A DNA stretch of 64,000 nt from Rhabditoides inermis (lineage: Eukaryota > Nematoda > Chromadorea > Rhabditida > Rhabditidae). The notes beneath the pieces were generated by a model, which had not been told where the DNA came from, ran no database searches, and saw only the letters and a list, made by a program, of their open reading frames with translations. Positions within the stretch are counted from its first letter, which is position 1. Each line of letters begins with the position of its first letter. A program made the translations under genes and the position numbers. The stretch is taken from positions 184,001 through 248,000 of the forward strand of contig CAWZYM010000271.1 in assembly GCA_963966185.1 (NCBI GenBank), in the 5' to 3' direction. Below, one piece after another: positions 1-9,541 of the stretch.

Positions 1-22
1 TTACTTTTTAAGTTTCACCCAC

Positions 23-2195
23 CTCTCTTTGTCGTGATATAGTCGGTGTATTCGGGAACGTCTTCATATCCGAACCAGATGGGGAACTTGCCATCTGAAA
101 AAAAAGTTGAACAAAAACTAAAACTTTAGTTTCAGAAATATAACTGTAACTAACCAAAGACGGTTCAGCTGGAGCGGATGTCACACACTCATCCAGCTTG
201 TTGTCAGGATCACCGGCATGCTCGTCTTTCTCTACTTCTTGCACTTCTTTAGTTTCCAGATTTTCGCTCTTCTCTCCAACTTTTGATGCAAGCATCTCCC
301 AGCGACGTTGAACAATGGACAGGTAGCCACTCTGCTTGAGACTTATGCGAGTCATGCGCGTCTAGAAATAATGAAACATTGTCCAAAGTTTTGCAAAAAT
401 ATCGTTTTACGGTCCCGATAATTCACGCTATCGCAGAATTTTCTCTCGTATGAAGAGTGAAAATCATACCTGAATGTAGTCCTCCAGATTGTAGATGAGG
501 CTTCTAGTGATTTTTCTCATAATCCTTTGACAGTCCTGCAGTGTCTTGCTTGGGTCTTCGAGACTCCCTCCATTCTGGTTGTAATGTTGTATCAGACCAA
601 CAAGAACACGCACCTTCTCGGGTCCTTTCTGCAAGGTTCGAAATTAGTTTGACCCAACACTTTCATAAAAAAAACTCACAGTGACTTTGGATGAGTGCCA
701 TGCTTTTAGAATTGTCAACAGGAAATCGTCATAACGATCACCGCTGATGTTCTCATATGTTTGAGAGCTGAACACTTTCTTTAGAGCGGCCAGCTCTGTC
801 TTCGTGAGAGCAGGTGTAGCCTGGGTAGTGACGTTCTCAGTCATGTCCTGTGCAGAGCGACGACGAGGTGGAGACGTCCACGGAGCTGCCGGCCTGCAGT
901 GAAGAGTGCACTGCAAGAACAACATGATTACAACAAGCAATGATGAAATATTTACAATCCATAAAAAAACTACATCACCAACAACATCACCAACAACATC
1001 ATCAACATCATCATCATCATCAACAACATCAACAACAACCACCAGGCTTACCTTGATTGGCTCCGAGTGGGAGCTCAGCGTCGACGAGGTGGAGACGTCC
1101 ACGGAGCTGCCGGCCTGCAGTGAAGAGTGCACTGCAAGAACAACATGATTACAACAAGCAATGATGAAATATTTACAATCCATAAAAAACTACATCACCA
1201 ACAACATCATCAACATCACCAACAACATCATCATCATCATCAACAACATCATCAACAACCACCAGGCTTACCTTGATTGGCTCCGAGTGGGAGCTCAGCG
1301 TCGACGAGGTGGAGACGTCCACGGAGCTGCCGGCCTGCAGTGAAGAGTGCACTGCAAGAACAACATGATTACAACAAGCAATGATGAAATATTTACAATC
1401 CATAAGAAACTTCGTCAAAATTTTTCTAAACAATACTCACCGGGTATATTCCACAGGAAGACGAAGCGCGTGGAAGCGGTGGGCAGGTTGTGGCCCACCG
1501 CCTAAACAACAGTTACATTAAAGAGATATTAAAAAAAAACACAAACAAATTTCATCAAAACATGAAACAACACAAAAATTCAAACAATACCCAAACAATA
1601 CGAAACTTATACTTTCAGCATTTACCAATTTTTTTACCGTCAGTCCAAATTCCGTACATTTCTTGTTTTACAAGAAATATTTTCACGACCAACTGGAAAA
1701 ATGGAAATTTCCACTGGAAATTTGGAAATATCCAGTGAAAAGTGCACACTTCCACTGAAAAGTGGAAAATTCCAGTGGAAAATGGACATTTCCAAGAAAA
1801 AATGGAAATTTCCAGTGGAAAATTGGAAATTTCCAATGGAAAATTGGAAATTTCCACTTTTCCACTCGCGTGTTAGTGTAGGATCATTACTGCGCATTAC
1901 CGGTCACGTCAACCCCAACCACAGTACCTCCAATAGGGGCAGTTCCGGGGGAAGAAGTCGGCGGCGCTGCGCGAACCTTTCTCTCCAAGATCATCATGTC
2001 CCTCACGACAAACATCATGTATCCGGCCCTGCAATTCAAATTATATACAAACTGTCGAAGCTGTGAATCTCTCTCACGCTCCAGGGATGTCAGGTCCCGG
2101 CGCACGTAGCGACCGAGACCCGCCCCTCCGATCGTCCGGCGAACCGTCTCGGCGTCGTCGTTGCTGCGGCAGAAAACCTCGATTGGGCGGCGGGG
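23..2195 (-). CDS. Unrecognised multi-exon gene, 3' end outside the window
   Basis: I do not recognise this protein. Exons on the minus strand that I can support from GT/AG signals and open phase are 1901-2195, 1441-1501, 1272-1351, 1052-1131, 680-910, 470-628, 155-361 and 23-94; the last four join in phase 0. The 5' exon encodes a segment with VRRTIGGAGLGRYVRRDLT and a nearby hydrophobic GYMMFVVRDMM; later parts contain FVFLWNIP, then a helical charged stretch (QDCQRIMRKITRSL) and an acidic tail (about 155-361). No signal peptide or catalytic motif was seen. A start codon was not located upstream of 2195, and the gene runs off the left edge. The frame of the 61-nt exon (1441-1501) is uncertain because of the tandem 80-bp exon copies that follow it. 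Confidence 0.55.
862..1405 (-). repeat. Tandem triplication of one exon plus intron (period about 220 bp)
   Basis: The same block (exon end, splice acceptor and following intron) begins at about 862, 1083 and 1303. The complete 80-bp copies, 1052-1131 and 1272-1351, are identical; the third copy is the 5' part of the 680-910 exon. The introns between them carry an expanded CAA/CAT microsatellite. Because 80 is not a multiple of three, the number of copies spliced in changes the reading frame. Confidence 0.9.
1680..1870. repeat. Palindrome-rich minisatellite built on TGGAAATTTCCA
   Basis: About 190 bp of short degenerate units in both orientations (TGGAAATTTCCA, CCAGTGGAAA and variants). It lies in the intron between exons 1901-2195 and 1441-1501. 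Each unit is self-complementary, so the block can fold into several alternative hairpins. Confidence 0.85.
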
Positions 2196-2299
2196 CTGGG
2201 TCGGTGTGTTGAGATAAACATGTACATATGACTATAACTTTGTGTGGTGTATGCGTTTGGCATTAGTTTCATAAACGGTGGTTTTCGTTCTCCTCACAA

Positions 2300-2700
2300 A
2301 AGAAAACTATCTTCAACTATTGAATGAATTCTCTTTCGGAAAGTACCGAAATAAAGAGAAGTGGTTTGTTTTGATCTGATTCAAAAAAAAGCACATGCAT
2401 AAAATCTCTTCGCAGCTGATTAAAATTTTAAAACAAATCTCGTAGTTCTCTTTTGAAAAGTACAAGCGTAAAGTACCTATGTTTGGGTTTATCTCAATTC
2501 AACAAAAGCACATGCATAAAACTATTATTTCTACACTAAACTATAAACACAAACAATCCTGCTCTCTCAAAACGATCACAAATACATTGACAATCAAATG
2601 CCAAATATATGAATATACTATTGCACACACACATTCTATCACTCACATACTATCAAAAAAACAACAACAACAACTAATTGGCACCGTATGCCAAGGATGA
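2300..2700. repeat. End of a dispersed repeat, related to 23.54-24.30 kb
   Basis: The sequence at 2450-2660 is found again in direct orientation near 23,570-23,680 and as reverse complement near 24,180-24,300. It therefore corresponds to one terminus of an element with inverted ends. An internal near-duplicate (2325-2405 against 2450-2525, sharing the AAGCACATGCATAAAA core) suggests decay by tandem duplication. No coding potential was seen. Confidence 0.6.
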
Positions 2701-2754
2701 TGCACATTGCAGAATTCCTTTGGCGTTCATATCTCTATTTCGCGGATCGTCTCT

Positions 2755-2940
2755 CATGACCAAGTGGCGTAGTGGTAACGCTCTCACACATCAAACAAAG
2801 GTTCGTGGGTTCGACCTTGGCAACCACCGCAAAGTTTTGTCCAATTGAAAACACCATCTGATGGGTTCTGAACCTTGTCTAACCACCCTGATGTCTCTCG
2901 TGAAAATAGTGGAACTCATTTGCAGGCCCACTATATTGAC
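2755..2940 (+). mobile_element. tRNA-derived SINE-like repeat, copy 1
   Basis: Starts with a tRNA-like head containing GTGGCGTAGTGGTAACGCTC (A-box region) and GGTTCGTGGGTTCGACCTT (B-box region), followed by a non-tRNA body. The head and the body motifs TTTTGTC, GTCTCTCGTGAAA and TCATTTGC-GGC-CAC recur in the same order at 45,490-45,675. Shared tRNA head plus shared unrelated body is the hallmark of a SINE. The anticodon arm is not convincing, so this is not a functional tRNA. Confidence 0.6.
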
Positions 2941-3205
2941 GTAGGAAAACATTGGTGTAAGTTGGAATCAACCTAAATATGATAAGATGATAAATATGAT
3001 AATATGATTTTTTTTATCTTGAAAACAGAATATAGTGTGTTCCATTTTTTGACCGACACAGACATATCCCAGACAGTCCATGCAAATGCGCCACTTTCTA
3101 ACCGGCGAAATGACGATGACCGGTTGATTAGCCCGAAATTAATGGGTATCGATTGATTGCGCAAAAACCAAGGCGAAATCATAATCAGAGCAATTGTGAG
3201 AAAAG

Positions 3206-5757
3206 TTGATAGAAAAATTGAAAATCTGGTTCTGTACCGATTTGGATTGGTATTATTACTTGGTATTAATTGGTATTACTTCGTGCAGTCAGTATACTAA
3301 ACTTTCGCTAGCAAGTATAAGAAGTTTGAACACACAGTCATTACTGTTTTGTAATCACTATTTGTCGCTTCAAACTGATAGTGTGTTAATTATAACAGAA
3401 ACTTGGTTATCATCAGGTGCCTTGATCAGTATTCCAAATGACACGTTTTTCTCTGCTAGCCGACCCCAAGGTGGTGGTGGTGGAGTAGGTATTTTTGTAT
3501 CAGATTCTCTATCTCCTTCACAAATCGGAAGACCCTATTCCAATATTAAAATCGAAGTTATATCTGTTAGAATCACAAATAATTCAGGAATTTCGCTATG
3601 TATTATTGGTGTATACAGAAAAGGAAGTATTGCTAACGATCCCACATTCACACATGAGTTTCAACAATATATAGATGGTTTGCGTTTGAATCTGTCTTGT
3701 CAATATGTGATAGCAGGTGATTTCAATATGCCAGATGTGGATTGGGGTATTATGGACTCAGTGAGACCAATGAGCAAGGAATTCTTGGAATTTGTTGCTC
3801 TTTCTGGTCTTACACAACACGTTCACCATCCCACTCACACAAATGGTAACACTTTGGATCTTCTATTTACGTCTGAGAAAAGTATGATATTCAATGTCGA
3901 AGTTGATACACCTGTTTCTGATTACTTATTAGTTACTTGTGAACTTGAATTTCGTCTCACTAATCAACACCATGATAAAGATAAGTCATTCAAATCATAC
4001 AGATCAAGTGACTATACAGCTATTGAGGTAGAATTAGCTCATGTTGATTGGGACATTGAGTTGACAAATTGCACAGATATTGATATGATGTACACTCATT
4101 TTTCTAAAATTGTTACTGATTGTTTGAACAAGTGGACACCAACAATCAAACAAGCTAAGCAAAAATGGCTTCGTTATATTTCCAAGTTACGTGATAAATC
4201 ACGGAACTTATATACTCGATATAATGTTTCAAAATGCAGGCAGACAGAGATGCATATAAGATAGCTGAATCTAAGTACAAGCACGAACTTCACATGGTTA
4301 TTAGAAAGAAAGAGTTCGGAATTTTGAATAGTTTCGATTTAAATAAATTTTGGAAATATGTATCTGCAAAAACACTGAGTAGAAAACAGCTAGGTGCTCT
4401 AAGAAATCAGCAAGGCGAACTTGTAGTAGATGATTCGCAACGAGCAGAGCTTCTCAACAATCATTTCAAATCTGTATTCACAGTGGATGACAACAAACCA
4501 TTTTTTCCCGATGTGGTTCTCGGATCTAGTATGAATAGCATTGACTTCAGTCCTGTGAATGTATACAGATTTTTATTAAAAGTCAAAAACAAACTTTCTT
4601 ATGGTGTGGACTCCATTCCTAGTATTGCCCTTCATAAATTAGCTGTCGTGCTCGCTCTTCCGCTATCAATTATATTCACGAGAAGTATACAGACTTGCAC
4701 ATTGCCGAAGGTGTGGAAAACATCTATTGTTTGTAACGGCGGTGTTCAAGTCTGGTGATCCATGTAATCCGACAAACTATCGCCCCATTGCACTCACATG
4801 TACATCTTGCAGATTATTTGAAACGATTGTTACACATGATATAAGAAAATACATGTGGCAAAATCACATTATTTCATCAAATCAGCATGGTTTCTTAGAT
4901 CATAGATCCACATCCTCTCAACTCATAAAGTTTCAAAGTGACCTGATCAAAAACCGGCAAGGAACAGATGTCATATATTTGGACATTGCGAAGGCATTCG
5001 ATACAGTGAACCATCGTAGATTGTTGGACATCATGTGTGCTTATGGGATCAGTAGAGAAATTGTGAATTGGATAAAAGTATATCTAAATGGTCGACATCA
5101 AATGGTGAGAGTGAATGAATCTGTCTCCCAACCAACAATAGTGGGAAGCGGAGTGCCTCAAGGATCAGTCCTGGGGCCTCTTCTTTTCAACATTTACCTG
5201 AATGATCTGGAAAAATGCATACAACACTCAAAAACACTGATGTATGCAGATGATACTAAATTTTATATAAGTAGAAGTATTCCAGACTATTTAACAAAGC
5301 TTCAAACTGATATGAACTCAGCTTTTGATTGGTTCTCTAATCGGCAATTAAAAATTTCAATTGGCAAGTGCGCTGTATTGTGTACGAATACTGGAAGACA
5401 AAAACGCCATAATTCGTGTTATTCTATTGGCGGAATACAGCTGCAACAAAAAGACCATATCCGAGATCTTGGAGTTGAAATATCAAGTGATCTTAAACCT
5501 CGAATTCACTTACTACAGCAAGCTCGTAAGGCAGGTGCAATTATGAATAATATGTTCAGAGCCTTCAGTTTTAACAAGAAAGGCTTTATGACGCTCTTTA
5601 ATGCTAAGGTTTTACCTATTTTGGAATACAATACTGAGTGCCTCATTGATATAAAGAAAACTTACTGGGATCCAGTTGAGAAAATTCAAAGAAAGTTTAC
5701 AAAACGTTTTTGTCCGAATCTTGAGTATGATCAAAGACTGAAAGAACTTGATCTCAC
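3206..5757 (+). mobile_element. Broken CR1/jockey-like LINE (endonuclease and reverse transcriptase)
   Basis: Encodes an apurinic-like endonuclease (ITETWL near 3390, VIAGDFNMPDVDW near 3710, SDYLLV near 3920) followed by a reverse transcriptase (YLDIAKAFDTVNH near 4980, GVPQGSVLGPLLF near 5155, YADDTKF near 5243). Two frameshifts break the frame, near 4240 and near 4740. The endonuclease has SDY where active enzymes have SDH, so the catalytic His is lost. The C-terminal part of the reverse transcriptase is cut off at 5757 by a foldback element; a matching C-terminal end lies at 14,923-15,200. This is an inactive non-LTR retrotransposon. Confidence 0.93.
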
Positions 5758-5932
5758 GGGGCGGACACTTACCCCCCAGCCCCGATCTCTACCGTTTTGG
5801 TACCGAAGGTGGGCATCGGAATTCCAAACAGAACTGCGTCGGCCAAAATTGCCTACGGGCATTCTCTGGCCGGAAATCCGGCTTTGAAATTTCGCGTTTC
5901 GCGTAACCTCTTCTTACGACCAATGCACCACA

Positions 5933-5998
5933 GCCAGCGTGGCCGAATGGCTAGCGAGCTTGTCTAGTAAACTGGTGGCGCGGGTTCGATTCCCGCTG
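5933..5998 (+). repeat. tRNA-like sequence in left arm of foldback element 1
   Basis: Begins GCCAGCGTGGCCGAATGGCT (A-box like) and ends in a perfect T-arm, GCGGG-TTCGATT-CCCGC, containing the B box GGTTCGATTCC. The predicted anticodon loop contains CTAGTAA. The 3' acceptor strand needed to pair with GCCAGCG is absent, so it is tRNA-derived rather than a working tRNA. Confidence 0.7.
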
Positions 5999-6248
5999 CA
6001 TTTTTTTGGCCTTTATTTGATGGTTCTCGAAGGTGAGAATGTTTCACAGAAATGTGCCAGCTATCGCGATAATAGATTGATTTTTGTGATTAGTATTGAT
6101 ATCGATAGATATCAATTTCAAAAATCGACATAAGTCAATTCGATACTGTCTCTTCATGTTCCAGACCACAGAAATCAAAAAAAAGTTGTTGTTCAACAGT
6201 GATTTTATCATACCCACTTGTAAAAAAACATGTGCGGCGATTAAAAAA

Positions 6249-6314
6249 CAGCGGGAATCGAACCCGCGCCACCAGTTTACTAGACAAGCTCGCTAGCCAT
6301 TCGGCCACGCTGGC
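6249..6314 (-). repeat. tRNA-like sequence in right arm of foldback element 1
   Basis: Inverted copy of the tRNA-like sequence at 5933-5998. Both point toward the centre of the element, so any Pol III transcripts starting from them would converge. Confidence 0.7.
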
Positions 6315-6489
6315 TGTGGTGAATTGGTCGTAAGAAGAGGTTACGCGAAACGCGAAATTTCAAAGCCGGATTTCCGGCCGGAGAATGCCCGTAGGCAATT
6401 TTGGCCGACGCAGTTCTGTTTGGAATTCCGATGCCCACCTTCGGTACCAAAACGGTAGAGATCGGGGCTGGGGGGTAAGTGTCCGCCCC

Positions 6490-6974
6490 GTGAGATCAAG
6501 TTCTTTCAGTTTTTGATCATACTCAAGATTCGGACAAAAACGTTTTGTAAACTTTCTTTGAATTTTCTCAACTGGATCCCAGTAAGTTTTCTTTATATCA
6601 ATGAGGCACTCAGTATTGTATTCCAAAATAGGTAAAACCTTAGCATTAAAGAGCGTCATAAAGCCTTTCTTGTTAAAACTGAAGGCTCTGAACATATTAT
6701 TCATAATTGCACCTGCCTTACGAGCTTGCTGTAGTAAGTGAATTCGAGGTTTAAGATCACTTGATATTTCAACTCCAAGATCTCGGATATGGTCTTTTTG
6801 TTGCAGCTGTATTCCGCCAATAGAATAACACGAATTATGGCGTTTTTGTCTTCCAGTATTCGTACACAATACAGCGCACTTGCCAATTGAAATTTTTAAT
6901 TGCCGATTAGAGAACCAATCAAAAGCTGAGTTCATATCAGTTTGAAGCTTTGTTAAATAGTCTGGAATACTTCG
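6490..6974 (-). mobile_element. Inverted duplicate of the LINE reverse transcriptase fragment
   Basis: On the minus strand this encodes the same C-terminal reverse transcriptase segment as 5275-5757 (for example SAFDWFSNRQLKISIGKC), with a Gln/Arg difference in YDQKLKELDL. Together with the foldback element it forms a palindrome of about 1.7 kb, 5275-6974. The match ends at AATACTTC near 6974. Confidence 0.9.
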
Positions 6975-8038
6975 TATTAATGTTAATGTACTGATAGTTT
7001 CACAGAAACTACCAGTATTTGTTCAAAGTAAATCAACAGATATAACAAACAACAACAATACAACGCGCGTGAACGACTACGCAAATCACAAACAGTGTGC
7101 ACATTATCGCGCTCTCCCGACACATTCTGCATCACGAACCAACTCAGACAAACGAGCGCGAGCCGCGCGCGGGAATATGACACTTTTCGCGGGCCGCCAG
7201 CGACTATTTGAAAAGAGCGAGCCGCGCGCGGCTATTGGGCGGGCCGCGCGCGACTTTTCGAAAAGGGCGAGCCGCGCGCGGCGATTGAGCGCGGGGGCGG
7301 GGCTAGTGAGCGGGTCTTTCAGCGAATCAGCGACCAGCAGCATACCTCACAGACGTGCAGACCTAACCAGCGAACATATTTTTGGGTCTCAAACTATTGT
7401 TTCATGTTTTGTTTTGGTTTATAGTTGTTCAACGAGCGATTTAGAGACATTATCATGATATAACATTTATTATTTGAATGATTTACAAGCGATTTTGGCT
7501 TCCTTGCGGGCCGAGCGGCTCTGCGCGCCGCTGGATAGGACCCAAACGATCGGCGCTTCGCGCCGATCCTACTTGATTAAATTTAAAATCAACATTAAAC
7601 AGTTTTCTAGTGAAAAAAATCAGCCTGTGTCATCATGAATGCTTCCACCCAAATAAGTGTTATGATTCCCTATCAGAGTTGTGATACCAACTCGCAGTTA
7701 TCATCCATTTTGTACATAAAATTAGAAAAAAACTCGGTTCCTACTGGATAAAATTTCACAAAAAATTCATGAGAGCATATTCGATAAGCATACAAACAAA
7801 CCTACGTTGCAACATTTGAAGATTTTTTGTATATGGTCAAGATAATCGACAAAACCTGCAATCGCCCCTTGGGAAAGAGATCATTTCCATAATCGACTGA
7901 TTGTCTGGTTCATGTCTGCGTCATTTCTTGTAATTTCGAAAACGGGGGGGACCCACTATAGTTGCCAACATTTCGAGTGTGAGGAAATATGACTCAGTTG
8001 CCGGGGACATGTAACTGAACTCATCTCTCTCGTTTCAG

Positions 8039-9252
8039 ATGCAGTTCATCCAGTTGTGGAAGACGTTCTACGATCTGCTGAGTGGAGAGGAGGGAGGAGG
8101 AGGGGAGGGCGAGCAGCAACTATTCCACGCACTCGCGCTAGTCGGTTAGTGAATGCGGTAGCATGATTGTACGAGCATGTTTTTCTTGTTATCGCAATCG
8201 GTGTGTCACTCTAGTTACTTCGAGATTCAGTCACCTGAAAGTTACGTTTTGATGCATTTTACGATACACCAAGGGCTTTGAAAAAGTCAGCAATCGCTGA
8301 CAATTGTGAAAGCATTGCAGTGGTAGTGTCACAAGGCGAAGAAAACAAAACAAGTGTGTTGCGTAAAACAATGATTGCAACTTACTGTCAGGCACGCTGC
8401 TTCTCCAACTGGGCGAGACACACAAGGAGCTGCAGGAGAGGATGAAGAACGAGCTGGCCGATGCGATGAAGGAGAAGGAGGATAGAGGGGAGGAGGAGAG
8501 GGAGAAGGAGGATCAGGGTGAGTGGAGGATAAGCGAAAAGGCAAGAAGTCTGGGAGAGGAAATGGAAGAATGAGTGTAGGAAATAAGGGGGAAAGAGAAA
8601 AGGCAAAGTAACTGTGGTAGAGGAAAATGATTGGGAGGTGGTCGTGAGTGGACGAGGACGACAGGCATTGTATTCGCAGGCCTGTCGGGCGAGGAGTCGG
8701 AGTGGGAAGATGAGCGCGCGATCGCCGAGAAGCGCCGCCGAGAGAAGATGGCGACCGAGGAGAACAGGTGGGAAGACTGCCAATGGAGATACGTATTGCT
8801 TTTTGCAGTATGGAGAGCGAGTGGCGCGTGGGGCTCGAGCAGATACTGGCTTCTATCTTGGCCGACTCTGTCCTAGCCGACTTTTTCGATCAGCGCCACT
8901 CTCTCGAGGAAGCGCTCGCAAGGTGGGATCGATTACGAGATTACAGGTTACAATCAATCAATCGTTTATCCGGAATCGTTATATCTGAATATGGCAACAC
9001 AATCATGATGATATGAAACATACATTACTGCCTAAGATGGTTACAGGATTACAGCATTGTGGTGAGAAATGTCAAGCTGCGTTCGAACGAACTTTGCATA
9101 TTTCATGCACAGATCTGTGTTTTGGAAACAAAAATTGTGTTTTTTGTGTGTGTGTTTTTTTCTTCATCTCGTTGAATCGTTTCAGGTACCGCAACAACTC
9201 GCACAATGAGCACAAAGACACTGTGGGCGCAGCTGCTCCACTCGGCATTTGA
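8039..9252 (+). pseudogene. Detached copy of the last five exons of the TBC1D8/9-like RabGAP gene
   Basis: Exons 8039-8144, 8392-8517, 8680-8767, 8809-8922 and 9186-9252 encode MQFIQLWKTFYDLLSG, TLLLQLGETHKELQERM, a charged helix, SEWRVGLEQILASILAD and a short tail ending in TGA. They mirror exons 31-35 of the gene at 21,327-43,594 in the right arm. Nothing upstream of 8039 supplies the GRAM, TBC or EF-hand parts, so this is a 3' fragment carried along by the palindrome. The splice sites are intact; a chimeric transcript is possible but not shown. Confidence 0.85.
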
Positions 9253-9541
9253 ACGTTTATACACTCAACTCACCCATATTTTTCAATGGACTCAAAGTCC
9301 ATGCGTTGTACTTTACTAACTAGACGTCACCAAATGTGCATATGCGTAATATTGCGAGACTTGTACTGATTGAACTGTACACGTGTATACCTAGTGCCCC
9401 CCCCCCCCCCCGGTTTCATAAGAGTTGTACATCTAACTAGCATTCGATGATTGTGATATTGTGTACTGACGAGGTTGTATGTGGCTAATGTTGTGTATTT
9501 TGTAGATAGAAGGATGCGATGAACATTTATCATATACTTAT

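Larger units (their letters stand above)
5758..6489. mobile_element. Foldback element, 241-bp terminal inverted repeats with tRNA-like sequences, copy 1
   Basis: A 732-bp element starting with GGGGCGGACACTTACC and ending with its reverse complement. The inverted repeats run 5758-5998 and 6249-6489 and leave a unique centre of about 250 bp with no open frame. Each arm ends at its inner side in a tRNA-like sequence. A near-identical copy lies at 33,582-34,315 with its centre in the opposite orientation, which shows mobility or copying. No transposase is encoded, so it would be non-autonomous. In this copy the flanks are themselves mirror images (LINE reverse transcriptase on both sides), so no target-site duplication can be read. 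Confidence 0.88.

Noticed and set aside
906..1343. Plus-strand Thr/Ser-rich frames over the exon triplication
   Set aside because: They translate CAA/CAT microsatellite introns; the real exons are on the minus strand.
5933..5998. A functional tRNA gene (Thr-AGT-like)
   Set aside because: The T-arm is perfect, but the 3' acceptor strand that should pair with GCCAGCG is missing in all four copies.
7069..7458. Arg/Ala-rich open frame in the outer left palindrome arm
   Set aside because: It spans the GC-rich GAGCCGCGCGCG units that are absent from the other arm; no protein signature.
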